NCBI GenBank assembly: GCA_016748015.1 | Contig: JAAOMT010000183.1 | Coordinates: 805,574-869,573, forward strand | DNA length: 64,000 nucleotides | Direction: 5' to 3' | Source: Geosiphon pyriformis | Taxonomy: Eukaryota; Glomeromycota; Glomeromycetes; Archaeosporales; Geosiphonaceae | Shown here: positions 35,165 to 46,050 of the stretch, piece by piece | How positions within the stretch are numbered: position 1 is the first letter of the stretch | Layout of the letters: each line of letters begins with the position of its first letter | Program-made: the position numbers and the translations under genes | The notes under the pieces: model-generated | What the model was told of the DNA's origin: nothing | Databases searched by the model: none | The model's input: only the letters and a program-made list of their open reading frames with translations

Positions 35165-36130
35165 TTATTGATCCTCATCCTCATCCTCATTCTCCTCTTT
35201 ATCTTGATCTTCACTCATGATTGGTAATGGAGGCTGTCCTGGCAACCTTTTAAACGCATATTTAATCACTGAAAAACCGCTCATGCCAATATCTTCCCAC
35301 CATCTTACCACTTGATAAAGACCATCGTATCGATATCCTGATCTAGGCGCATAGTCTGAATGTACCTGATATCCTCTCACAACCCTTATTGGTCTACCTG
35401 TATCGCAAGAGACTTTTAATCCCAGATTTAATCCAGTCAAAGTTTGATTTTTACTCTGTGGTGCAGTGCGTAGATTTTTTGGTTTTGTCTTTGTCCCTTT
35501 TAAATCGCGACCACCACAACCAGTGTAGGTAAAAGCCTCTCCCCAATCGATGTCGTCTTCATAACCTCCAGAAAGGGCAATACTCCAAGCCCCTTCTTTT
35601 TCGTTTCCGCTGATACCGGCAACAGTTGGGGCATGAATACCATCACGGCTGCAATCGATTCTCATCATCCATGTAGTTCCAATTTCTATCCCCGGTATGT
35701 GTCCAAATACCTTCGGATTTCTTTTGCCAATTCTAGTACTTTTGTAAGCCGGTTGGTGATATTCATCATCTGAAATCACATCTTTAATTGTCTTTGGAGG
35801 CTATCAAATCAAATTCATGTTGTATAATAAGTATTATTTATTCATTAAAAAGCAACAAATACTATAATTTGGTTATATACTTGCCTTTTTGGCTAGTCTA
35901 TTTGATCTTCTGTTTGCGCCTGCTTGGGCGGCTTCGGCGGATTGCTTTTGGGCTTTCCTAGATGTTGATTGGGAAATTTTAAGATATCTTTTTTTGATTG
36001 GCTGCTTCTTAGCTTGACGTTCTGGGACGGATGACTGATATGGTGCTTCTAGGCCCAGTTTCTTTAGAATTTGTTGATTAGCTTCAATATTGAGCAACCG
36101 TTGCTTCTCGTAAGCACTCAGTGATGCCAT
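35165..36130 (-). CDS. SRA-YDG domain protein
   Basis: SRA (SET and RING associated) domains bind modified cytosine in DNA. Two exons, 36130-35885 and 35800-35165, give 293 residues. The N-terminus is basic with a predicted helix and RRSNRLAKK, a pattern found in nuclear SRA proteins. The SRA domain covers about 105-270: GIHAPTVAGISG, AWSIALSGGYEDDIDWGE, FTYTGCGGRDLKG, QTLTGLNLGLKVSC, PIRVVRGYQV, YRYDGLYQVVRWW. The C-terminus is acidic (EENEDEDEDQ). No RING, PHD or SET is attached. The intron needs a GC donor (AAG/GCAAGT, the GC-AG consensus); the nearby GT at GTATAT would put exon 2 out of frame and hit a stop. Divergent from the membrane-protein gene, 230 bp apart. Confidence 0.93.
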
Positions 36131-36360
36131 GAAATTAAATATTTTTCGGTGAATTGGAAAGGTTTAGACGCGTCGAAAAATATAAGCGCGTGTTTTCATA
36201 GTTTTGTTACAAAACAAAGCCAATGGGAGACAATGAGTTCAGATCTCACGTGATATTTGCGTCACAATGCTTTGCGTGAAATAGGTTTACAATGACTCAT
36301 ACAAAGGAGAATCAGCGTTAAACAGATAATATAAAACTCCGTGCTTTTTTGACTACACAC
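36131..36360. promoter_or_regulatory. Bidirectional promoter between SRA and membrane-protein genes
   Basis: 230 bp between two divergent ATGs, clearly less AT-rich than the surroundings. Visible motifs: ACGCGT (36168-36173, an MBF-type cell-cycle box in yeasts), CCAAT (36220-36224), CACGTG (36247-36252, bHLH site) and TGACTCA (36293-36299, bZIP/Gcn4-type). Motifs are seen; their use is inferred from other fungi. Confidence 0.5.
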
Positions 36361-37177
36361 ATGGAAGTAGAAGGCCTAAAGCGTAGACAAAATACCAGTA
36401 CATATATTTTAGGAACCGAAGAGCCTGTCTTGATTCTTGACGAACAAGGTTTTTGGTTTAACTTTTTTACTTATTGACTTTCTGAAATAAACGCTTCAAG
36501 CCTTTAAATCAACAGAACAAGAACAAGTATTAGAAACGCTTCGCGCAGAAAATGAGCGAGCGAATACTTTCTTCAAGGTACTTAACCGCCTTTTATTGGG
36601 GGTTTTTCCTTTGCTTATAAATATTTGAATTGATTGTTTAGTTGGCTTTAATCAATATTATTTATGCTATTAAACTGCGCTTTAAAATTTATAGCATATA
36701 TTAGCATTTTTTTCAGGGATGTGTTCGGTCCTGTGAGTTCTTGTCTCCATTTTTCTTCAATTTTGAATCGGTGTTGATTGAACTCTTTATAAAATTTTCA
36801 CATCCAGGTATTTTGTATTCCTTTACGAACTCACAAGTTCCGGGCGCTTTTCTTTAATACCTTTCCCCACATCACTGCCACATTATTCTGCTACACCCTT
36901 TCCCATATTGTCAACATTATTGTGCATTTTCGCATTGCTGTACTCGATCTGGATTCTACAATCCCAGCAAACTACACGCTTTCAGGTGGGTTTTGGAATA
37001 GCAATCGCTGTTTTACCTTTTTTGTTGGCTATTAATGTCGACCCATTGGAAAAGTTATGGTGGGCAATACCTATGTGTATTCTTGTTGTCGAATCCGTAG
37101 CATTGTATTGGATTAGGAATTTCGAAGAGGTCTTTGTAAGTTTAGAAAACCTCAAATATAAGTTAAAGGGGGCTTGA
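36361..37177 (+). CDS. Small multi-pass membrane protein, unrecognised
   Basis: Exons 36361-36448 and 36516-36577 encode an acidic helical N-terminus (TEEPVLILDEQ, EQEQVLETLRAENERANTFFK). The last exon (about 36808-37177) starts YFVFLYELTSSGRF and holds three hydrophobic spans: LSTLLCIFALLYSIWIL, FGIAIAVLPFLLAI and AIPMCILVVESVALYWI. It ends ENLKYKLKGA. A tiny exon near 36717-36732 is probable (CAG/GGATGTGTTCGG), but the obvious GTGAGT donor leaves the last exon one base out of phase, so its boundary is unsettled. Total about 178 residues. I do not recognise the family; an ER or nuclear-envelope protein is a guess. Convergent with the SET gene, 248 bp apart. Confidence 0.6.
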
Positions 37178-37425
37178 TCAGATTCATGAAAAGTCCGGGA
37201 AATATCTGGTTTGGTTTTGAATAGATGAAACCTGATTTTTCTTATTTGCTATTAATTCTTTCAAGAATATTTAAATTGTAGATTATCTATTGTACATAAA
37301 ATCGAAAGGCTTACTCAACGTTTACCAGTCATTGCATGATTTTCTTTCGTGAGAATATAGAGAAGGACCCTTGAATACATGAAATCTATCCATTTAAATT
37401 TTCGAGTTTCTGATTACAAACCATT

Positions 37426-38717
37426 CTATATTGTGGCTTTGTCTTTAGTCCCCCAATAATCAGGTCCGTAATTCACGAAAATTTGTTCGTGAGCCTTGAA
37501 TTTTAATCAGCGGAAAATATTATTATTTTAAAATTCACAAATAAATAAGAAAAATCTGCATAACGTCCTATACTCTCACCTTAATGTTATCCCGGGCGAT
37601 GTAAATAATTAACCAGCGATTGTTGTAGATTATATAAATACTTTCACCGTTGTGATTGTCTGAGATTCGAGAAATAGAAAGAAAATAATGAGCAAACAAA
37701 ATGCGAAATCCAACTTTTCAACTTTCAAAGTTACCATCACGATGGTTGGCAAATCGCAAATAATTCCCTTTGTGCTTCCCATCGATAGTAACTCGAGTAA
37801 CTTCCCCATCTGTGTTTGTGACATTAACAAGATAATTGTATTCCCAGGCTAAAAACGCAGTGGAAAATGATTTTTATAAATGTGAATTAGACCTTTGCTA
37901 AAAAAAACTGTGTCCTTAAATACCAACCATAATCTAGGTCAACCCGTACCAGGGAATACACTCCTATTTAATAAACGTGTGAAAATGGCATGTGTTCAAA
38001 TAATAATTCAAATATTTTTATATATTATTGATCAAATACCGCAGTATATACCGAGGAGCTCTCCTTCCTTTATATCGCGGCTGGCAAACATTCCATAACG
38101 CACTACATCATTTACCCAACGAGCGTATACGCGCTCATCATCCACGTATGTTCCATTCTTTATTTCCTCTTCTATTTTCGAAATCTGAGGTTTATATTTC
38201 TCTGTGTCTTTGTATATACCATACAGAACATTTTGATCGATTTTGGTGCCTTCGTTATGAAGCAGTGTTTCCAGGTCGTGATTTTCGAGTAATTTTTCCA
38301 CCTCTGGGACAACTTCCTGATAAAAGGATTGAAAAAATTGTATCAGGATCATCCCACGATTGCGATCGAATAAAATGATCAGCGTACCGGAAAATGTATT
38401 GGATCAACATTAAATTCTTTCTTGAAATCCTTCATGAAAATATGTTTTAGCACGAATGCTCCATTGTCGAGATACGTTAATGAGTGATTTGATTTATCGA
38501 CTAATTCAATCCATTGGATCCCATTAATATCATAGTCTCCTTGAACGATGCTGCATAATTTTTCTCTGCTATAATTTTCCCAAGCAAATAAACCCGAGAC
38601 AAAGAGGACGAAAAGTGAGAGAATAGTAATAGGTTGGAATGTCAACGTAATTGTATAATTTTGAAATATGCAATTTTGGATATATGAACCCTCGGGTATA
38701 TATTTTTTTTTGGACAT
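37426..38717 (-). CDS. SET-domain protein with N-terminal membrane anchor
   Basis: Probable lysine methyltransferase-like protein. Five exons fit with GT-AG introns and matching phases: 38717-38388, 38316-38040, 37848-37735, 37659-37580, 37494-37426; 289 residues. One hydrophobic span (about 29-46, ITILSLFVLFVSGLFAW) follows a short N-terminus. A linker with a helical part precedes the SET domain, which begins at YGMFASRDIKEGELLGIYC (about 184-202), continues with GNYLRFANH (230-238, the cofactor-binding NH motif) and YNNRWLIIYIARDNI, and ends EQIFVNYGPDYW (270-280, with the catalytic Tyr). No pre- or post-SET Cys clusters. About 10 residues usual after the first motif are absent, so a microexon in intron 2 could be missed. 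The upstream flank is a LINE fragment. Confidence 0.85.
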
Positions 38718-38738
38718 TTTGACAACTTAGTAGGCATT

Positions 38739-38918
38739 TTTCATGCCAATGTGACTAAATACTGTCCGATCCTCAATAGCCTTAGCTACACGCACTGAAT
38801 TGTTGCCAATTAAAAAAGACCACTTAGAAGCCACCACAGCCTTCTGCCACAGCCCAATTAATTGCAATCGGATCGACACCACTTTGCCAAACTCAGATAA
38901 GGCTGAGACGATTATCAT
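38739..38918 (-). pseudogene. LINE ORF1 fragment beside the SET gene
   Basis: Minus frame with ALSEFGKVVSIRLQLIGLWQ, ASKWSFLIGNNSVRVAKAI. The same block can be read, decayed, in the LINE ORF1 at about 59930-60090 (IVLIKLQFIGI, KTVVKF, then SK*LFLI). The fragment lacks about ten residues present there (after KAVV). It lies only 10-20 bases upstream of the SET start codon and is far less decayed than the LINE copy at 60 kb. It is preceded by TTTAG, so it could also be spliced as an exon. Confidence 0.65.
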
Positions 38919-39250
38919 CTAAATTTCAAAAAAATAAAACATAAAAGTAAAAGAGATATTTCTTTATTATTAAGAAACGACAGGGTGAAATCTGAGATAA
39001 CAAATAGTAAAACCTGCGATGATCAGCCATCTAATGTAAAACCTGCGATAGATTGGTAAAACCTGCGATAGATCAGTAAAACCTGCGATAGATTAGGTAG
39101 CTTGGGTAAAACCTGCGATAGATTGGGTAAAACCTTCAATAGGGTAAAAAACTGTAAACCCCGTGATCGTATCAAGTGAGAAAATGAAATATATAAAATG
39201 TGTAAAGAAGGTAAAGGTACATTATCTTTACTACCATAACATTATCACTA

Positions 39251-39637
39251 ATGGGCGATTATGCTTTGTCTACTAGCTCTATTGAAACAAAAAAGGCCAT
39301 TTGGCGCCCATTATTGTCAACTATTCGATGCATACAAGTGCCACTTATAGAAGTACCCTCAGTGTTAGACTTATATATGTTTGATACGGTATCCCTAGGA
39401 GGTGGTAGTCTTTGTAACGGCTATAAAATTCTAGATCATGACTGTATACATAAGAAGCGGGTAAGAGATTGTTATTTATATGAATTATACTTCTGTATAT
39501 ATAATATTATTTTATTGAATATTAAGGTACGTGAAGGAGATGTAAAAGCCATTACACTTGTAAATGAAGATGCAAACAAAAATTCAAATTCAAAGTTGGC
39601 ATACGTAGAATATCTTGGATGTTCCAATAGGGTATAA
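39251..39637 (+). CDS. ORF in the inverted-repeat element, unrecognised
   Basis: 128 codons from ATG, or about 105 if the in-frame GTAAGA...AAG intron at 39463-39529 is removed. Contains VPSVLDLYMFDTVSLGGG then LCNGYKILDHDC. I do not recognise it. It might be the front part of the ubiquitin-protease-like protein that follows, since that one has no N-terminal half of its own, but the splice phase between them does not work with obvious sites. Confidence 0.4.
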   Translation: MGDYALSTSSIETKKAIWRPLLSTIRCIQVPLIEVPSVLDLYMFDTVSLGGGSLCNGYKILDHDCIHKKRVRDCYLYELYFCIYNIILLNIKVREGDVKAITLVNEDANKNSNSKLAYVEYLGCSNRV

Positions 39638-39695
39638 AATAAAGAATAATTTCTAATCAAAATTAAAAAGTATTAACTTTATCTTTATTTATAGA

Positions 39696-40118
39696 ATGGG
39701 TGATACCGTATCAAAAAGACAAATCGACCAGCGACTGCCTCTGATCCTTGTCATCAATGTTACGGGAATTAGCACCATTAATGAAAAGACATCTCTTCAG
39801 AACAAAGATTTACCAGAAGAAATCAATTTTCCTAAAGGAAATCAAATTACAAAACAAAGGTAAATTTGAATTAAGTTTATCACTTACTGTATTTATTTAT
39901 TAATTTTTTAATATAGATATCGCCTGATGGGAGTTTCTTTTTGTAACGACATCCATCATATTGCCGATGTTCGTTTCGAAAATGTTAAAAATTCTGGCTG
40001 GTATCAATACGATGGGTTGCAAAAAACTTACAAAGTAAGGGCGATGGCAATTGGAAGTTCGCGTCCTCCTCCCAAAAGTGGTTATACAATGGATTTTGTC
40101 ATCTATGGAAAGATTTAA
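39696..40118 (+). CDS. Ubiquitin-specific-protease-like C-terminal half
   Basis: Two exons, 39696-39859 and 39917-40118 (GTAAAT...ATAG intron, phases match), 121 residues. LPLILVINVTG resembles the 'LP.ILVI' strand, and YRLMGVSFCNDIHHIADV... GWYQYDGL resembles the histidine box of peptidase C19 enzymes (Y.L.GV...H....V...W...DD). The Cys box is absent, so on its own it would be inactive. Identification rests on pattern only. It lies inside a transposable element, so it may be captured host sequence. Confidence 0.4.
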
Positions 40119-40134
40119 GTTTTTTGCAATAAAA

Positions 40135-40482
40135 ACTGATCGTTATATGTAATAAAGAAGGATCTCTATTTTAAAGCTTACCTGTTTCAATAATAACAGT
40201 ATTACTTGTTTGAATTTTCCATTCAAAGTTGTGTCACTTAGTTTGGTCAACTTTACAGTACTTTCAATTGGGTCTGCTCTCAAAAGGTGCCGTTGTTCTT
40301 AAAAACTGGTTGCTACATGTAATAAAGAAGGACCTCTATTTTTAAGCTTACCTGTCTCAGTAATAAAAGTATTACTCGTTTGAACTTTCCATTCAAAGTT
40401 GTGCCACTTAGTTTGGTCGACTTTACAGTACCTTCAATTGGATCTGCCCTCAAAAGGGGCCGTTGCTCTTAAAAAATGTCTA
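40135..40482. repeat. Two tandem copies of a ~178-bp unit
   Basis: Copy 1 about 40135-40312 and copy 2 about 40313-40482. Both contain taataaagaagga.ctctatt, a TTCCATTCAAAGTTGTG.CACTTAGTTTGGTC core and end TCAAAAGG.GCCGTTG.TCTTAAAAA. Differences are mainly transitions. The duplication lies between the USP-like ORF and the right terminal repeat. Confidence 0.85.
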
Positions 40483-40619
40483 TTTATCGCAGGTTTTACC
40501 CAATCTACCTAATCTATCGCAGGTTTTACATTAGATGGCTGATCATCTCAGATTTCACCCTGTCGTATTAAGATTATAATTTTATTTTTTCTGTTAACTT
40601 TAAAATTAATATTTACTGC

Positions 40620-41484
40620 TGTTACAGGGGATTATTTCTGCTGTTGAAGTAAATAACAACCCGTAACTTGGTGCTCAAAAGCTACTTCCGTTGATGATGT
40701 TCTGAAGGTGTTGTATCTGAAGGTTTTGATGGAGTCCTTTGTATAATGGACAAAGATTCAATAGTGGTGGTGTTCGCATGTGTAGTTGTTTCCCAATTTC
40801 TTTTTCAGCTTGGTGGCCGAATTTATTCTGGCAGTCGTGCTCTTCTGATAAGCTAACCGATAATATATATAACTCTACCCTTATTTCTGGGTCTTTTACC
40901 AGGCTATCTGTGACGTCAATAACTCAGCGCTTTTAATTTTCAATTAATTAGTATGCACAATAATCAAATCAAAATAAAATAAAGAAAAGAAATAACAGAA
41001 AAATAAAGAAAGAAAAGAAATAAGCCCAGGCAGTTTGGCAGATTAGTATTCCGTCAATAGCCGTGATCAAGAGCTATTGTTCCAGTGTGGTTAAGTATCA
41101 ATTACTATCAACATGAAGTGTTGATAGTGGAGAGTGGATTGAGATATGGAATAATTATTTATTTGATGATTTTGTTTCTTGGCTAAAAATTCTGTGGTAT
41201 CGATTCTGTCTTTTCTGTTTCTAACACTACCACTATATATACATAATTGGGGTTCCTCAATTCCTCGATTCTTCACGACAGGAATCCTGGAATTCCTGGA
41301 ATCCTGCGATTCCTTTGAAAGGAATCCTGGAATTCTGGAATCTTGCAATTCCTCATCAGGAAATTCTGAAATTCCTGGAATCTTGCAATTCCTAAAAGGA
41401 ATCCTGGAATTCCACATTTACTACACTTACTTCTGATTGGCTAATAATTATGCTAATATATTTCCTATATTTCTATGAGTAACA
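40620..41484 (-). repeat. Solo LTR of the RT3 family
   Basis: 865 bp, TGTTACAGG...GAGTAACA, flanked by a perfect CTGC duplication (40616-40619 and 41485-41488). It carries the clearest copy of the minisatellite, GGAATCCTGGAATTCC units at 41280-41415, and TTGGTGCTC near 40663. Orientation is given by similarity to the RT3 LTRs. Less AT-biased than the other LTRs, hence probably younger. Arises by recombination between the two LTRs of a full element. Confidence 0.9.
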
Positions 41485-41699
41485 CTGCTATAAGCTTTTT
41501 AGATTCATATTTTATATTGGTTTTTATGTTAAAAAATGCTAATTTACCAAGAAAAAAGTCTGTTTTATTATCAAAACTCTATATTTTTTCTTTTATTTTT
41601 TTTAGTTTTTGTGTAAAATTATTATTAATAGAACCAAAAACAGTCTTTTTGGTTACTCTTTTTTTATTATAATTATTTTTTTTATTAGCAATTTAATAA

Positions 41700-42820
41700 G
41701 TGAAGCCCAACCACTATCTAATACATAAAACCAGATTAAGTGGCTTAAACTAAATGCAATTCACACTCTTACTATATGTAATTAACTATTTAGGCCAAAC
41801 AAAACAACACTATACATCTATGTTAATACACACATCACTACTTAAGCCAGAAAAAAAAGACATAATTTATGTCTATTAAAAATAACTGCAAAAGACCCAA
41901 TAATGCCAAGCAACCAAATCACTTCATTAAAAAGCATAGACACTACACTACAAAACAATCCTAATATTAAACCACTATTTACAACCAATTCAGTCTTCTT
42001 TATATCCATTCTATAACTAAATCTTATTAGCCACTCCTTAGTTTAATACAATTTTACCAAATGTTTCATATACTCAATAACAATAAAAAAAAGCTTCTTT
42101 TTTTCTATCAAAAATCTTAACAGCCTCTAAATACCAATTTTTTAACACAAATTCTTTATAAATTATTGTGTATAAACTTATATTAGAAAAACATTTAGAA
42201 AATGTTCACAAAATAGTAGAAAAAAACAAATCATAAACACCTGCCAAAGCAATCTATTGTGCAGAAGTCTTAACCAAAATTTTATTCTAAATACCAATAT
42301 TTTAAACACAGGTAAACACATAGTCAAACAACTTTACCTTATTATACAGCAAATACAGTATACCAAAATATTTTTTATTATATAATCTCTTCCTAATTAT
42401 TACCAGCAACTATTTATGTACAGTTTTTATTAAGTATGTGTATAGATTTGCAAACTTTTTATTAGTAAACCCAAAAAGCATATATGAATCAAAATGCTAA
42501 ACTTTTGCAATAGTTATCCAATCTATTTTTTTAATCAGTATACTTAAAATTACATCATGACCAAAACCAGCTTCTTAATAAATATAACAAATGAAATTAT
42601 ACAAATCTTAAACAAAATAATAGATATTATTAAACACAAATGTGCTTTCAGCTATTAAAAAACATTCTTGCATTCTTAATGGCAAAAAAAAAGAATAAGC
42701 AACTTTATCAGTTATTATATTAGCTTCAATATTACCACAAATCCTTGAATAACTTTTAACTTTCACCTAATTTATAGTAAGATTTTTATCTCTAATCAGA
42801 TTAACAATATGTTTTTTTTC
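41700..42820 (-). other. LINE 3' region, no frame preserved
   Basis: Follows RNase H on the minus strand. No continuous reading frame. A stretch at 41700-41790 (AGTGAAGCCCAACCACTATC...) resembles 61925-62005 (AGTGAGGTCCAAACACCACT...), so it is repeated in the window. Confidence 0.45.
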
Positions 42821-42823
42821 TAT

Positions 42824-43237
42824 TTAGCATGGATTATAAAAGTTAAGTACAGTAAACATTAATTTAGAAACACATATATTAATAACAGCCAAGCTGTTAA
42901 AATACAAAATAACTGTACAAAAAGACAAAACACACTCTAAAGACAAAGCAACAGTCTGTAACTTAGCCATAGTAAAAGACAAAAGCCTATGTACACTGAT
43001 ATCAATACCCATATTTACAGCTGGAAAATACACAACTGTCTTACTAACAATATTAATAAAACTAGTGTTTTTTAAAGAACCATCTGTAAAAACATCAATT
43101 AAATCAAACCAAATTTTATGCAAACTACACCATATATTAAACAACTTTTTAAATACTAAAATGTTTAAGTCTAATAACTGGTTAGCTTTGGTAATATTAA
43201 GCAACAAGAAACTCTTATTGTGCAAAAATTTTAACAC
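42824..43237 (-). pseudogene. LINE RNase H domain
   Basis: A 137-codon open frame. VFTDGSLKN is the first catalytic Asp motif of RNase H1; SFTMAKLQTVALSLECVL is the second motif, where the family has Glu (MAELQA) and this copy has Lys; VILYFNSLAVINI is the third, with the Asp of YSDSQAAI replaced. It would degrade RNA in the RNA-DNA hybrid. Pattern is clear, activity lost. Confidence 0.8.
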
Positions 43238-44707
43238 AAGCTTAAACTAGTATTACTGAAAGATTTTTACACTTTTTAATGCAAAAATTACAACACATAC
43301 AATAGAAATTAACATCAAAATCATGTGAAAAAAGCCTATATTATTGCACTTAATTAAAAAAATCAGCCAGCAATCTGAAAATAAATGATCAATAATCAGT
43401 TCAATTACAACAAAAAAATATGGCACAATCCAACAGTTTAACTAAGTTGGATACAAAGAAATTTTGGCAAACTAAGAAACACCAATAGAAATAAATGATT
43501 AATGTATGTAATCTGATAACAACAGATTTTGTTATGTTCCAAGATTCTTATATGCTTTTATTAAAACAATCTAATATTCCAGATTTGTGATCAATAATTA
43601 AAAGTAATTACCAAAAAATGTAATTAATTGATCTACTTCTGATTATGTTGATCATAATTACAATTGGTATTATTGATTTACAATTAATGTTTTAAATTCG
43701 GTTATTTAAATTTGATCATCTAAATTATTAGCTTTTAGACAAATAACAGACTGAATAAGCTCATCATAAATTAATTAATTTAATGTATATAAATAATTGA
43801 TGTATTTAAATAGTTCTAATATAGTATGTAGATCTGATGTAATTTAGCTATATATACAGTTTCTTTGTTAGTTTAGGAAAGTATTAGTTAAATACTGAGC
43901 CAACTTTTTGCTATAGTTTTATAGTGAGCAGTTAGTTCTTTTTTCTATTTCTTACTTTTTTTTCCCCTTTTTCTATGCTTTAAATACTTGTTATTACAAT
44001 TTCAAGTATGTCTTCTTATATTTTTTATCACTATTTGGAATTATGTTATTCATAATCTTTTACCTACTTGTTATTATTATTTCAAGTTGTTCTATTACTC
44101 TGATTTTTCAAAATCTAGTGTTATCATCATTTTACATTAAGTTTTATTTCACTAAACAAGTTGCTAAATATAAAACTAAGTAATAAAATATTATGTATTA
44201 GAGAGTGGTCTCAACAATAAAAAGTTTAATCAAAATTTATTTCAGTTATGTTTTACTTTTACAATTTCTTTATAATTCTTATAACTTTATTTTCAAAGCA
44301 AACATTTGAACACCACACTTTTTCAATGATTAATTGAAAAAATTCTGGTTATGTATTTATTAAAGTAGTTGGTTTTACTTCTGTTATTAGTTGTACTTTT
44401 AATACATATAAAAAGATGTGACTTTTTTTTCCTCTTTAAAATACCTAAGACTGGTTTTTGCCCAAAAACAAATAATAATGACAATATTTTCTTTCATTTT
44501 TAATGACTTTATCATGTACTTTTTTTGCTCTCCCACTTGCTAAAATAGTCTATACACTCATAATATGCTATAGTCAATAGTATAATTATGGTAATGTGTA
44601 TTACCAGTTGAGTTAAGAAATGTTTTCAAATATTAATAAAAATTACTAGTAATACTAGTAAAAAACAGAATCCTTAGAATTTAATCTTTTTTAACAACAA
44701 AAGTCTT

Positions 44708-44980
44708 CTAGTCCATTACAGCACTTTTTTTATTAATAAGCCTATTATCAAAAGCAATCTTAAACTGTTTCAAAAAATAAACAAAACCAAAATACAAAGA
44801 TTTTTCCAAAATTATTAATATTAGAAACTTACCAGAACTATAAAATACATTGAACAGATTGTTTATTAAAAACAACTTATTGTCCAAGAAAATTTTCATC
44901 ATCTCAGCCAAAAAATTATTTACTAAACTAATACATAACTTGATAGAAAACTGTAAAGAATTCAAAAAAGCCCAATCCAA
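44708..44980 (-). pseudogene. LINE fragment between RT and RNase H
   Basis: Open 90-codon frame with DWAFLNSLQFSIKLCISLVN and FLNSLQ...KQFKIAF. Position between the RT and RNase H parts on the same strand suggests the RT thumb/connection. No motif proves this. Confidence 0.45.
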
Positions 44981-45143
44981 AACCAGTAAATTTTAAAATT
45001 TGTGATTAAATAAATGGCCAAGAATACTTAAAGCATTAGAAAAAATAACCAAAGCAGCCAATTTTTCTTCAAACTGCACTTGTTTAAACAACTTCAAACT
45101 ATATAAAGAAGAATAATATAAAGCCTTATTAGAAAAGTCATGT

Positions 45144-46050
45144 TATTATAGATGATTATTTAGGGTGTTAATACAAATAACAAACCTGTAACTTGGTACT
45201 TAATAAAAAATATGGTTGTTAATATCAAAAGGTTTTTATGATCTGAAAATTTTGGTTGAGTTCTTTGTATAATAAACAGAGATTCAATAGTTGTTTTATC
45301 TGTAGCTTTCCAAAATTGCAATTTCATCAAATTTTTTTCTCAGCATAATGGTTGGTAATTTTTCTGATAAACTATCCTCAATTTTTGAATGTTCTACTCT
45401 TATTCTTGGATCTTTTACCAGTTACTTTGATGTCAATAACTCAATGCTTAATCTTTTTAATCAATTTAGTAAACAACAAAAAAAAATAAAAAAAAATAAA
45501 AAAATAAAATAATAAATAAGAAATAAGTATCCTGTCAATAGCCATGATTAAGAGCTATTATGCCAGCAGGTTAAATAATAAATAATAACATGGGTTTGAA
45601 GAATTAAAGAAATATTTTATTAATATAATTCCATTTTGGTTGATAACAACTATTTTTAAAAGGAGAAGTATTTAATAATTATAATCTGTGAGTCTAATTA
45701 ACTCTAAAAGTCCAATTGACTCTGGAAGTTTAATTGATTCTAGGAGTCTAAGAATCTAATTGACTAATTTTCTAGCTTTTGATACTACTGCTATATATAT
45801 ATAAATTTTATTGTATAAGATTTTTTGAATTTTTCAATTTTTTAGCCAGAAATCCTGAAATTTCTGGAATTCTGTAATTCTTTGAGAGAAATTCTGTAAT
45901 TCTAGAATCCTGCAATTCTTTACACAAGAATTCTGTAATTCTGGAATCCTGCAATTTTTTTAAAAAGAATTCTGGAATTCCATTTTTACTATGTTTTATT
46001 TTGATTGGCTATTCTTCTAATTATAATGCTCTTAATTTCTATAAATAACA
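45144..46050 (-). repeat. Solo LTR inserted in the LINE
   Basis: 907 bp, TATTATAG...AATAACA, flanked by perfect ATGT duplications (45140-45143 and 46051-46054). Related to RT1 and RT3 LTRs; contains degenerate minisatellite units (AATTCTGTAATTCTAGAATCC) at 45840-45985. It interrupts the LINE between RT and its downstream part. Confidence 0.88.

Larger units (their letters stand above)
38976..40566. mobile_element. Terminal-inverted-repeat element with subterminal repeats
   Basis: About 1.6 kb, ends CGACAGGGTGAAATCTGAGAT at left (38978) and its complement at right (to 40565). Inside each end sit copies of GTAAAACCTGCGAT: five exact and one degenerate on the left (39008-39140), two inverted on the right (40484-40530). 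TATTAAGA occurs at both outer flanks (38968-38975 and 40566-40573), an 8-bp candidate target duplication; CAGGGTG ends and 8-bp duplications are typical of hAT elements, but two additional bases on the left side make this uncertain. No transposase is seen; it carries protease-like ORFs instead. Confidence 0.7.

Noticed and set aside
39008-39140. Regularly spaced 14-bp repeats resembling a CRISPR array
   Set aside because: Eukaryotic context, spacers of 5-15 bases, and the mirror set at the other end of a 1.6-kb inverted-repeat element show subterminal transposon repeats.
40739-41436. Open frames within the solo LTR
   Set aside because: They fall on minisatellite and U3 sequence, on both strands, and are not conserved between LTR copies.
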